From Modestobacter sp. VKM Ac-2977 (lineage in GTDB: Bacteria; Actinomycetota; Actinomycetes; Mycobacteriales; Geodermatophilaceae): 50,176 nucleotides of DNA. Where the stretch lies: positions 657 through 50,832 of the forward strand of contig NZ_JAPVBQ010000002.1 of NCBI RefSeq assembly GCF_026968045.1. Direction: 5' to 3'. Positions 1 to 8,090 of the stretch are shown here, one piece after another (the stretch's first letter is position 1; each line of letters begins with the position of its first letter). The position numbers were made by a program, and so were the translations under genes. Under the pieces are notes generated by a model. That model did no database searches. It had not been told where the DNA came from and worked only from the letters and a program-made list of their open reading frames with translations.

Positions 1-857
1 CGCAGGGTGATCGTCCGGCGTGGCAGGACCGTCGTCCCAGTGGTGACCGTCCGCAGGGTGGTGGGCGTCCGCAGGGTGATCGTCCGGCGTGGCAGGACCG
101 TCGTCCCAGTGGTGACCGTCCGCAGGGTGGTGGGCGTCCGCAGGGTCAGGGCCGTCCGCAGGGTGACCGGCCCGCGTGGCAGGACCGCCGCCCCAGTGGC
201 GATCGTCCGCAGGGTGGTGGGCGTCCGCAGGGTGACCGGCCCGCGTGGCAGGACCGCCGCCCCAGTGGTGACCGTCCGCAGGGTGGTGGGCGTCCGCAGG
301 GTCAGGGCCGTCCGCAGGGTGACCGGCCCGCGTGGCAGGACCGCCGCCCCAGTGGCGATCGTCCGCAGGGTGGTGGGCGTCCGCAGGGTGACCGGCCCGC
401 GTGGCAGGACCGCCGCCCCAGTGGTGACCGTCCGCAGGGTGGTGGGCGTCCGCAGGGTCAGGGCCGTCCGCAGGGTGATCGGCCCGCGTGGCAGGACCGC
501 CGCCCCAGTGGTGACCGCCCGCAGGGTCAAGGGCGTCCGCAGGGTGACCGGCCCGCGTGGCAGGACCGCAGCCCCAGTGGCGACCGTCCGCAGGGTGGTG
601 GGCGTCCGCAGGGTGACCGGCCCGCGTGGCAGGACCGCCGCCCCAGTGGTGACCGTCCGCAGGGTGGTGGGCGTCCGCAGGGTGACCGGCCCGCGTGGCA
701 GGACCGCCGCGCGGCCGGAGACCGTCCGCAGGGTGCCGGTCGTCCGCAGGGTGACCGCCCGGCGTGGCAGGACCGCCGCCCCAGCGGTGACCAACCGCAG
801 GGTTCTGGTCGTCCGCAGGGTGATCGTCCGGCGTGGCAGGACCGTCGCCCCGAGGGG
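1..857 (+). repeat. In-frame 69-bp tandem repeat array (12 visible copies)
   Basis: The tryptophan codon of the AWQDRR core recurs at 21, 90, 177, 246, 333, 402, 489, 558, 627, 696, 765 and 834. The spacing is 69 bp, or 87 bp where an extra 18-bp RPQGQG unit is inserted. The 69/87 alternation over the first seven copies gives a 156-bp higher-order unit, which suggests recent duplication of pairs. The last copies are more diverged. The array is cut by the window edge, so the total copy number is unknown. Confidence 0.95.
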
Positions 858-1928
858 GACGCGGCCGTGCGTCGGGCTCCGGGCCCTGCGCTGCCGGAGT
901 GGGTGGACCCGCGGGACCTCGACCAGTCGGTCCGGTCGGCACTGCGCGGCCTGGACTCCCGCAACGCCGACACCGTGGCTCGGCACCTCGTGGCCGCCGG
1001 GGGACTGCTCGACGACGAGCCGGAGTTGGCGCTCGAGCACGCCCGCGCAGCTCGGGACCGCGCGTCCCGCATCGCTGCCGTCCGCGAGGCCGTCGGCGTC
1101 GCGGCCTACCACGCAGGCGACTACGCCGAGGCCGCCCGCGAGCTGCGGGCCTACGCCCGGATGAGCGGTGACGACAGCTACCGCGCCGTGCTGGCGGACT
1201 GTGAGCGCGCCCTGGAACGGCCGGAGAACGCGTTGCGGCTGGTCCAGGAGGCGCTGGCCACCCAGCCCGGTGACGAGGAGCTCGTGGAACTGCGGCTCGT
1301 CGAGGCCGGGGCACGACAGGACCTGGGCGAGACGGCAGCCGCCGCGCTGGTGCTCGAGGCTGCCCTCGGCGGACGTCCGACCCCCGCGACGCTGGGGAAC
1401 CCGGACCTCGGCCAGCTCCGGCTCGCCACCGCGTACGCCGAGCTGCTCGACGCCCGTGGCGAGGAGGAACTGGCCGGTGAGTGGTTCGCCGCCATCGCCG
1501 CGGCCGACCCAGACGACCTCACCGGCGTGGCGGCCCTCTTCGCGGACGAGGACGAGGAGGAGGCGGACGCGGACTTGGACGAGGACGCGGACGAGGACGC
1601 GGACGAGGACGCCGACGAGACGGTGGCCACCGACGGCCTGGCTGTCGACGTCGCGATCGCCGACGAAGGGGGCGACGACGACGAGCCCGTTGCCGAGGAC
1701 GCTTCGGCGGAGGTCGCCGACGCAGATCGCCCGGGTGTCGGCACCGCCGAGATCGGCGGGGTCGAGTTCGCCGATGCCGACTTCGGGGACGTCTCGGCCG
1801 ATGACATCGAGGCCGAGGTGGCCGAGCTCCTCGGCGAGACGCCGCCCCCCGTCGAGCGTGACCACACGCGCCTGTTCCAGGAGGCGCCCGGGCACGACGT
1901 CCCGGAGCAGGAGTCACCGACGGACTGA
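3..1928 (+). CDS. Repeat-rich TPR-like protein, 5' end outside the window
   Basis: The frame is open from the left edge to TGA at 1926-1928, giving 641 visible residues, so the true start lies upstream. The first internal GTG (867) is probably not the start, because the in-frame repeats before it read as protein. Domains in order: twelve or more copies of a 23-residue basic repeat (core RPQGDRPAWQDRRPSGD) to about nt 857; a helical TPR-like region at about nt 890-1530 (EPELALEHARAARDRASR, HAGDYAEAARELRAYARM); a very acidic stretch (DEDADEDADEDADE, nt 1537-1630); and an acidic tail. By position it matches the actinobacterial TPR gene next to tyrS (Rv1691 in M. tuberculosis). No enzymatic motif is seen; a scaffold or RNA/protein-binding role is only inference. 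A 15-bp hairpin follows the stop. Confidence 0.8.
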   Translation, partial: QGDRPAWQDRRPSGDRPQGGGRPQGDRPAWQDRRPSGDRPQGGGRPQGQGRPQGDRPAWQDRRPSGDRPQGGGRPQGDRPAWQDRRPSGDRPQGGGRPQGQGRPQGDRPAWQDRRPSGDRPQGGGRPQGDRPAWQDRRPSGDRPQGGGRPQGQGRPQGDRPAWQDRRPSGDRPQGQGRPQGDRPAWQDRSPSGDRPQGGGRPQGDRPAWQDRRPSGDRPQGGGRPQGDRPAWQDRRAAGDRPQGAGRPQGDRPAWQDRRPSGDQPQGSGRPQGDRPAWQDRRPEGDAAVRRAPGPALPEWVDPRDLDQSVRSALRGLDSRNADTVARHLVAAGGLLDDEPELALEHARAARDRASRIAAVREAVGVAAYHAGDYAEAARELRAYARMSGDDSYRAVLADCERALERPENALRLVQEALATQPGDEELVELRLVEAGARQDLGETAAAALVLEAALGGRPTPATLGNPDLGQLRLATAYAELLDARGEEELAGEWFAAIAAADPDDLTGVAALFADEDEEEADADLDEDADEDADEDADETVATDGLAVDVAIADEGGDDDEPVAEDASAEVADADRPGVGTAEIGGVEFADADFGDVSADDIEAEVAELLGETPPPVERDHTRLFQEAPGHDVPEQESPTD

Positions 1929-1939
1929 GCTCCGTCGTC

Positions 1940-1988
1940 CACACCGGCCAGGTGCGTCCACAGACCGTGGGCACACCTGGCCGGTGTG
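1940..1988 (+). terminator. Hairpin after the TPR gene
   Basis: The arms 1940-1954 (CACACCGGCCAGGTG) and 1974-1988 are perfectly complementary over 15 bp. The 19-nt loop can form a small inner stem. It starts 12 nt after the upstream stop and has no T-tract, as is usual for high-GC actinobacterial intrinsic terminators. It could also act as a processing site. Confidence 0.65.
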
Positions 1989-2013
1989 CTGTCCGGGCAG
2001 CGAGGCTCGCGGC

Positions 2014-2373
2014 ATGAGCCTTGCTGTCATCGACCGGAACGACGTCGTCCTGCGCGGCCGGCTGTCCGCCCCACCCGAGCTGCGCCCGTTGCCCAGTGGC
2101 GACACCCTGCTGGTCTTCAAGCTCGTCGTCCGCCGGGAGAGCCCCCGACCCCGGGGGCCGAAGTCCGACGTGATCACCTGCGTCAGCCTGTTGCCGGCGC
2201 TCCAGCGCTACGCGGCTGCCTGGACCCCGGACGACGTCGTGGAGGTGGAGGGGTCGCTGCAGCGCCGGTTCTGGCGGACCCCGACCGGCACGGCGGTCGC
2301 CTACGAGGTCACCTGCCGGCGCGGCCGCAAGGTCTCCCGGGGAGCGCCCCGGGCGTCGGCCGAACCGGCGTGA
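2014..2373 (+). CDS. Small single-stranded DNA-binding (OB-fold) protein
   Basis: This 119-residue protein has the SSB OB-fold pattern: N-terminal VVLRGRLSAPPELRPLPSGDTLLVFKLVV, then DVITCVSLLPALQRYAAAWTPDDVVEVEGSLQRRFWRTPTG. SSB proteins bind ssDNA in replication and repair. It is shorter than canonical SSB (about 160-180 residues) and lacks the acidic DDDIPF-type tail that recruits partner proteins, so it is probably an accessory paralogue. The ATG at 2014 was chosen because the OB fold begins a few residues later; the longer frame upstream overlaps the TPR gene and is not credible. No clear Shine-Dalgarno sequence is present. It converges on the DUF1015 gene across a palindrome. Confidence 0.75.
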   Translation: MSLAVIDRNDVVLRGRLSAPPELRPLPSGDTLLVFKLVVRRESPRPRGPKSDVITCVSLLPALQRYAAAWTPDDVVEVEGSLQRRFWRTPTGTAVAYEVTCRRGRKVSRGAPRASAEPA

Positions 2374-2374
2374 G

Positions 2375-2401
2375 CGGCCCCGGATCGACGATCCGGGGCC
2401 G
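2375..2401. terminator. Bidirectional hairpin between convergent genes
   Basis: A 13-bp inverted repeat (CGGCCCCGGATCG, with its complement ending at 2401) is centred on A2388. It begins 2 nt after the SSB-like stop and lies 9 nt from the stop of the opposing DUF1015 gene, so it can end transcription from both sides. Confidence 0.6.
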
Positions 2402-2409
2402 TCCGCCGG

Positions 2410-3681
2410 TCAGTGCACGTGCGGACGCAGCACCAGACCGGTGCGGGGCTTGGGCACGAAGAGGGTCGACTTGCGCGGCATCCGCGCCCCCGCCCGGGCG
2501 ACCGCCGCCACATCGGCCGGCGACGGGGAACGCAGCAGCAGGGCCACGCCGGCCCGGTCCGCAGCCAGCCGCAGCGCCTCCTCGACGTCGTGGGCGACCA
2601 GCACCGAGGAGGGGTCGTCCGGGCGCCCCCACAGACCGGTCAGCAGCGCGGCGTGGGCGAGGACGACGTCCAGCCGCCGCCAGGCCGTGGGCGCCTCGGC
2701 CGGCACGGCCGCCTGCATCGCCGGCGACGGCTCGGACAATTCGGCGACCCGACTGCCGTCGGTGAGCAGGAAGGTCCCGTCCGCTCCGGTCTCCAGCCAG
2801 TCCGCGATCACCGGCCGGACGGCGCCGCCGGACTGCGCCAGGTCGCGGACCGCGAACCCGGCAGCTGCCGACTCCACCGCGGTCGACATCGACAGGTCGG
2901 GCACCACGCGGTGGATCGCCCGGACCCGGAGCCCGCCGGCCCCCATCGGCGTGACCAGCGCAAGCACGCTGCCCTGGCCGGCCCGGCCCCGCTGGTGGTC
3001 GCGGGCGGCTGCGAACCGGTGGTGCCCGTCGGCGATCACCGCCGCCGTCCCGGCCAGGGCGTGGGTCAGCCGGTCCAGCACCGCGGGGTCGGTGACCCGC
3101 CACAGCCGATGGACCACCCCGTCGGGGTCGGCGACCTCCAGGGTGGGCGGGACGTCCCCGGTCTGCCGGGTGAGAGCCGCCACCTCGGGGTCGGGGTCGT
3201 GCGCGAGGACGATGGGCTCCAGATCGGTGTCCGTCGCGGCCAGCAGGGCGGCGCGTCCGGCGACGGCCGGGGGGAAGGTGTCCTCGTGCGGGAGCACGGC
3301 CACCGAACCGGCGGCCGGCAGCGTCACCGCCCCCAGCCAACCGACGGTGGGAACGGCTCCCGGCGCGGCCATCTCGTACCGCCACAGCGCCGGCGCCTCG
3401 TCGTGGACCAGCACGTCCTCGGCCAGCCAGGTGCGCAGCGTCTCCCCGGCGACGGCGGCAGACCGCTGGTCGCGCTCGGCGCGGGTCGTCTCCTGCCCCG
3501 GCAACGGCTCGACGCCGGGCAGGATCAGGCGGACGATGTTGTGCGGATCGGCGGCGGCCAGACGGTCCCGCCCCGCCGGGTTCACCAGGTCGTAGGCCGG
3601 TGAGCTCACCCGTGCCAGGCGGTCACCGTCGTGCTGGCGGTAGGTCAGGGCACGGAACGGCCGGACGTCGAGGCCCGTCAC
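2410..3681 (-). CDS. DUF1015 family protein
   Basis: This 423-residue cytosolic protein begins VTGLDVRPFRALTYRQ and has the family features SSPAYDLVNPAGRDRLAAADPHNIVRLILP near the N-terminus and VIADGHHRFAAARDHQRG in the middle. DUF1015 proteins are widespread; their biochemical role is not firmly established, and some members are annotated as HTH-like or SerK-like kinases, so I assign no function. I placed the start at GTG 3681 because the conserved region begins immediately after it; the long upstream extension reads like antisense of the next gene. It is transcribed divergently from the TPR-HAD gene. Confidence 0.8.
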   Translation of the reverse strand: MTGLDVRPFRALTYRQHDGDRLARVSSPAYDLVNPAGRDRLAAADPHNIVRLILPGVEPLPGQETTRAERDQRSAAVAGETLRTWLAEDVLVHDEAPALWRYEMAAPGAVPTVGWLGAVTLPAAGSVAVLPHEDTFPPAVAGRAALLAATDTDLEPIVLAHDPDPEVAALTRQTGDVPPTLEVADPDGVVHRLWRVTDPAVLDRLTHALAGTAAVIADGHHRFAAARDHQRGRAGQGSVLALVTPMGAGGLRVRAIHRVVPDLSMSTAVESAAAGFAVRDLAQSGGAVRPVIADWLETGADGTFLLTDGSRVAELSEPSPAMQAAVPAEAPTAWRRLDVVLAHAALLTGLWGRPDDPSSVLVAHDVEEALRLAADRAGVALLLRSPSPADVAAVARAGARMPRKSTLFVPKPRTGLVLRPHVH

Positions 3682-3741
3682 GTCAGCGGGCGGGGCGTCC
3701 GCCGACGTCGAGGGCGGGGGGTCGTCGAGGGCACGGAGTCG

Positions 3742-3747
3742 ATCGTA
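3742..3747 (-). promoter_or_regulatory. Possible -10 box for the DUF1015 gene
   Basis: Read on the minus strand this is TACGAT, a good TANNNT -10 element, about 60 nt upstream of the GTG at 3681. No convincing -35 is visible at the expected distance, so the call is tentative. Confidence 0.35.
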
Positions 3748-3834
3748 GGAGTGCCCCCGCCGGGGGCCGGGAGCGGTGCCTGCCGGCACCGGCGGCGCGT
3801 GGAGCACCCGGGAGGGTGCGGGGGAGGAGTTGCG

Positions 3835-5382
3835 GTGGCGGACCCGGGACAGCCGGACGGCGGCGTCTACGACTGGTACCAGCGGGGGCTCGACCTGCTG
3901 GGCGACGGCAACCCCGATGCTGCCGCGACCCTGCTCGACCGCGCACTGGCCGCCGAACCCGGTTCGCGCAGCGTGCGGGAGGCCCTGGCCCGGGCCCAGT
4001 ACGACGCCGGCCGGTACCGCGAGGCGATCGAGTCCTTCGGCGCGCTGATCGCGGTCGACCCCGCCGACGACTACGCCCAGTTCGGGCTCGGGCTGGCCGC
4101 CAGCCGGGCCGGGGAGCTCGAGCTCGCCGCCGAGCACCTCGCCCTGGCCGTGGCGATGCGTCCCGACCAGGGCCACTACGCCCGGGCGTTGCGCGGCGTC
4201 CGGGCCCGGCGGGGGGCTGGCGACGGAGCTGCCCTGAGACCGGCCCGCACGCCCCTGCGACAGGATGACGACGTGAGCTCCGACGCTGGGTCCAGCCCTC
4301 GCCCGACCGACGCCCGTCCGCCGCTGGCCGCCGGCACCGACACACCGCCCACCCGCGCCTACGACGTGGCCCTGCTCGACCTCGACGGCGTGGTCTACGT
4401 CGGCCCTGCTGCCGTGCCCGGGGTCCCCGCGGCCCTGCAGACCGCCCGGGACGAGGGCATGCGGCTGGGCTTCGTCACCAACAACGCCGCGCGGACGCCG
4501 GAGCAGGTGGCCGCGCACCTGACCGAGCTCGGCATCCCGGCCTCATCCGACGACGTCATCACCAGCTCGCAGGCCGCCGCCTCGGTCGTGGCCGGGCTGG
4601 TCGGGCCGGGCGCGCGGGTCCTGCCGGTCGGTGGCCCCGGGGTCGCAGCCGCCCTGTCGGCGGCGGGTCTGACGGTGGTCGACCGGGCCGAGGATGAGCC
4701 GGCCGCCGTCGTCCAGGGCTACGGCCCGCAGGTGGGCTGGGCGCAGCTGGCCGAGGCGGTGGTGGCCGTGCGGGCCGGCGCCCGGCACGTCGCCACGAAC
4801 ACCGACGCGACGATCCCCTCGCCCCGCGGCGTGCTGCCCGGCAACGGTGCGCTGGTCGGCGTGGTCAGCACGGTCACCGGGCAGCAGCCGCTGGTCACCG
4901 GCAAGCCCGACCCGGCCATGCACGCCGAGTGCGTCCGCCGGACCGGCGCCCACCGGCCGCTGGTGGTCGGCGACCGGCTCGACACCGACATCGAGGGCGC
5001 CCGCCGGGCCGACGCGGCCAGCCTGCTGGTGTTCTCCGGGGTGGCCACCCCGGCCGATCTGCTGGCCGCAGGCCCGGTGCACCGGCCGGACCTGCTCTCC
5101 GCCGACGCGGCCGGGCTGCTGGTCGCGCACCCGGCAGTGACCCCGGTCGAGGCCGAGGGGACCTGGCGGTGTGGCGGCTGGGAGGCCGCCGCCGACGGGG
5201 AGCAGATGACGTTGCGCGCGGTCGGGCCGGAGCGGGAGGGGGCCGACGGGCTGGACGGGTTGCGCGCGCTCGCCGTCGCGCACTGGTCGCGGCATCCCGC
5301 GGAGGGACGGCCGGCGGTGCTGCGGGCCGGGGACGACGCGGCTGCCGAGGTGCTGGCCGGCTGGGCCCTGACCGCCGGGTGA
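3835..5382 (+). CDS. TPR domain fused to HAD-IIA phosphatase (glycerol-3-phosphate phosphatase-like)
   Basis: The GTG at 3835 follows GGGGAGGAG by 5 nt and opens a 515-residue frame. Residues about 10-130 form TPR-like helices (VYDWYQRGLDLLGDGNPDAA, YREAIESFGALIAVDPADDYAQ). After a disordered linker comes a HAD-IIA hydrolase: motif I LLDLDGVVYVG, motif II GFVTNNAARTPEQ, motif III lysine in GKPDPAMH and motif IV VVGDRLDTDIEGA. An extra C-terminal domain (about the last 85 residues) follows, as in Rv1692, a mycobacterial glycerol-3-phosphate phosphatase. No stop codon separates the two parts. A GTG at 4273 with a poor Shine-Dalgarno could give a separate HAD product. The likely role is dephosphorylation of glycerol phosphate from lipid turnover; the substrate is inferred. 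Confidence 0.8.
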   Translation: MADPGQPDGGVYDWYQRGLDLLGDGNPDAAATLLDRALAAEPGSRSVREALARAQYDAGRYREAIESFGALIAVDPADDYAQFGLGLAASRAGELELAAEHLALAVAMRPDQGHYARALRGVRARRGAGDGAALRPARTPLRQDDDVSSDAGSSPRPTDARPPLAAGTDTPPTRAYDVALLDLDGVVYVGPAAVPGVPAALQTARDEGMRLGFVTNNAARTPEQVAAHLTELGIPASSDDVITSSQAAASVVAGLVGPGARVLPVGGPGVAAALSAAGLTVVDRAEDEPAAVVQGYGPQVGWAQLAEAVVAVRAGARHVATNTDATIPSPRGVLPGNGALVGVVSTVTGQQPLVTGKPDPAMHAECVRRTGAHRPLVVGDRLDTDIEGARRADAASLLVFSGVATPADLLAAGPVHRPDLLSADAAGLLVAHPAVTPVEAEGTWRCGGWEAAADGEQMTLRAVGPEREGADGLDGLRALAVAHWSRHPAEGRPAVLRAGDDAAAEVLAGWALTAG

Positions 5383-5399
5383 CGGTCCGGGCCGGCGGG

Positions 5400-5738
5400 T
5401 CAGAGGAGCGACCGCAGCCGCAGCATGTCGCGGAGGCCCGCTTCGAGCTTGATCCGGCCCGACGCCCACGCGGGCGCGAAGGACAGCTGCCCCGACGTCA
5501 GGGCCAGCAGGTCGTCGCTGGTCATCGTCAGCCGGATGTCGGCCTTGGGCACCGCCGGCCCGTCCGGCAGTGCGGTCATGTCGTGCACCGAGCCGCGGGC
5601 CAGCCGGCCGGCGACCACCTGGTCGAGGTCGGTCAGCCGGCAGGAGACGCTGCGGTCCAGGTCCCGTGCCGCCTCCTTGGCGGCCAGCTTGCCGACGAAG
5701 TCGTCCAGGGCGGTCATGCACTCGTCCAGCGTCGCCAC
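5400..5738 (-). CDS. SCP2-like sterol/lipid-binding domain protein
   Basis: A 112-residue single-domain protein starting at GTG 5738, with GGAGGAGG nine bases upstream. The sequence ADIRLTMTSDDLLALTSGQLSFAPAWASGRIKLEAGLRDMLRL resembles the SCP2 (sterol carrier protein 2) fold, which forms a hydrophobic pocket for lipid or acyl ligands. The N-terminal part (CMTALDDFVGKLAAKEAARD) fits the helical start of the fold. No signal peptide, so it is cytosolic. It converges on the HAD gene with 17 bp between stops. The ligand is unknown. A much longer frame upstream on this strand is antisense to tlyA and was not used. Confidence 0.65.
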   Translation of the reverse strand: MATLDECMTALDDFVGKLAAKEAARDLDRSVSCRLTDLDQVVAGRLARGSVHDMTALPDGPAVPKADIRLTMTSDDLLALTSGQLSFAPAWASGRIKLEAGLRDMLRLRSLL

Positions 5739-5797
5739 GTCGTGGTGCCTCCTCCAGCCGGTGACCGGGCTCGTCCCGGCCGGGCGGTCGCAGCGGG

Positions 5798-5803
5798 ACG
5801 CTA
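5798..5803 (-). promoter_or_regulatory. Possible -10 box for the SCP2-like gene
   Basis: Minus-strand TAGCGT matches TANNNT and lies 60 nt upstream of the GTG at 5738. The 266-bp region 5739-6004 otherwise holds only this and a plus-strand counterpart. Confidence 0.3.
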
Positions 5804-5914
5804 CCGGCGGGGAGGACGACCCGGCGCGGGCGGTCCGGCGTGCAGCCCGGTGCCGTCGCCGGGGGCGGGTCCACCGGCTCCTCCGGTGCACCGTCGCCGG
5901 TCGGTGGCGGCCGG

Positions 5915-5920
5915 TAGCCT
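5915..5920 (+). promoter_or_regulatory. Possible -10 box for the small gene, tlyA, nadK and recN
   Basis: TAGCCT matches TANNNT and lies about 85 nt before the GTG at 6005, in the only non-coding gap ahead of the coupled genes through recN. No -35 is recognisable. Confidence 0.3.
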
Positions 5921-6004
5921 GCCAGGTGGTCGCCGGGTCCCTGGTGACGGGCGAGCCGGCAGCTGCCGGCGCGCCGGCGTTGACCGCGTGTGGAGGAGGA
6001 GCCC

Positions 6005-6225
6005 GTGAGCGTGCCCGGCCAGCCCCGCCCGGTCCCGCACCCCCCAGGCGGCGCCCGGCCCGCTCCGGCGGGCACCGACGCAGCGGCCACGCAGGAGTCC
6101 ACGGCGCGTCCCGCGGCGTCCCCGTTCGCCGACCTGGCCGGTCGGCCGGTGGCCGAGCACGTCGCGGTGTTCGAGGCCGAGCACGAGCGGCTGCAGCGCG
6201 AACTGTCCACCATCGACCAGCTCTG

Positions 6226-6226
<1 letters not shown>
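6005..6226 (+). CDS. Small conserved protein upstream of tlyA
   Basis: The GTG at 6005 is preceded by GGAGGAGGA with 4 nt spacing; a GTG at 5990 would place the ribosome site inside the gene. The 73-residue product has a Pro/Ala-rich N-terminal half and a conserved-looking C-terminal helix (HVAVFEAEHERLQRELSTIDQL). The stop overlaps the tlyA ATG by 1 nt, so the two are translationally coupled. It occupies the position of Rv1693, a small hypothetical gene before tlyA in M. tuberculosis. No function is known; the charged helix could be a coiled-coil segment. Confidence 0.65.
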
Positions 6227-7019
<793 letters not shown>

Positions 7020-7023
<4 letters not shown>

Positions 7024-8090
7024 CCGAGCCCCAGCCAGGCGCACCGGCGGGCGCCGCCGACGAGGACCGTCCGGCTCAACGGCGGGTGCTGCTGGCCGTG
7101 CACACCGGTCGCGCCGACATCGTCGGGCTCGCCCGCTCCGCCGCCGCCCGGCTCGCCGAGGCCGGCATCGTGGTCCGGCTGCTGGACGACGAGGCCGAGG
7201 CGATGGCCGTCCCCGGCGCGGAGGTCTGCCCCTTCGGCCCCGGAGCGGCGGAGGGCGTGGAGATCGTGCTGGTCTTCGGGGGCGACGGCACCTTCCTGCG
7301 GGCCGCCGAGATGGCGCGCAGCACCGATGCGGCGATCACCGGCGTCAACCTCGGCCGGGTGGGCTTCCTGGCCGAGACCGAGCCCGAGGCGGTCGAGGAG
7401 ATGATCGCCGCAGTGCAGCGCTGCGAGTACGACGTGGAGGAGCGGCTCACCCTGGAGGCCACCGTGCTGGACGCCGAGGGCCGGCCGACCGGTGAGGGCA
7501 CCTGGGCGCTCAACGAGGTCTCGGTGGAGAAGGTCGAGCGGGCCCGGGTGCTCGACGTCGTCCTGGAGGTCGACGGACACCCGCTGACCAGCTTCGGCTG
7601 CGACGGCATCCTGTGCGCCACGCCCACCGGGTCCACCGCCTACGCCTTCTCCGCAGGTGGCCCGGTCGTGTGGCCCGACGTCGAGGCACTGCTCCTGGTG
7701 CCGACCAACGCACACGCCCTGTTCGCCCGGCCACTGGTCACCTCACCGACCTCGGTGCTGACCATCGCCGTCCCGCCGGACGGCACCCGGGCCCGTGTGT
7801 CGGCCGACGGCCGCCGGGTCGTCGACGTGCCCGACGGTGGCCGGGTCGAGGTCCGGCGCTCCGAGCGGCCGGTCCGGATCGCCCGGATGAACCCGACCGC
7901 GTTCGGCGACCGACTGGTCGCCAAGTTCGGGCTGCCGGTCCGGGGCTTCCGGGACGCCCGCTCCCACGGGCCCGGCCACGAGGCGCCCGTCGGGCGCACC
8001 AACGTGCTGACCGGGGACGTCAACACCAGCGACGGCGTCCTGCGGACCGCGGAGGAGGTGGGCGGTGGCCACCCGGACGGCACGGCGTGA
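7020..8090 (+). CDS. nadK: NAD kinase
   Basis: Phosphorylates NAD to NADP. The 356-residue protein shows the signature FGGDGTFLRAAE (residues about 86-97, with catalytic Asp in GGDGT), GVNLGRVGFLAE, the NE motif in ALNEVSVEK and the glycine-rich DGILCATPTGSTAYAFSAGGP. The last 45 or so residues (after GLPVRGFRDARSH) are an extension beyond the usual core. The GTG at 7020 overlaps the tlyA stop (GTGA), and the 3' end overlaps recN by 26 bp, so tlyA, nadK and recN are one coupled unit. Confidence 0.95.

Noticed and set aside
1..857. CRISPR-like direct repeats
   Set aside because: The 69-bp units are contiguous, have no unique spacers and keep one reading frame, so they are protein-coding repeats.
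7..1164. Arginine-rich frame on the plus strand
   Set aside because: It is a shadow of the repeat gene, whose frame continues into TPR-like sequence.
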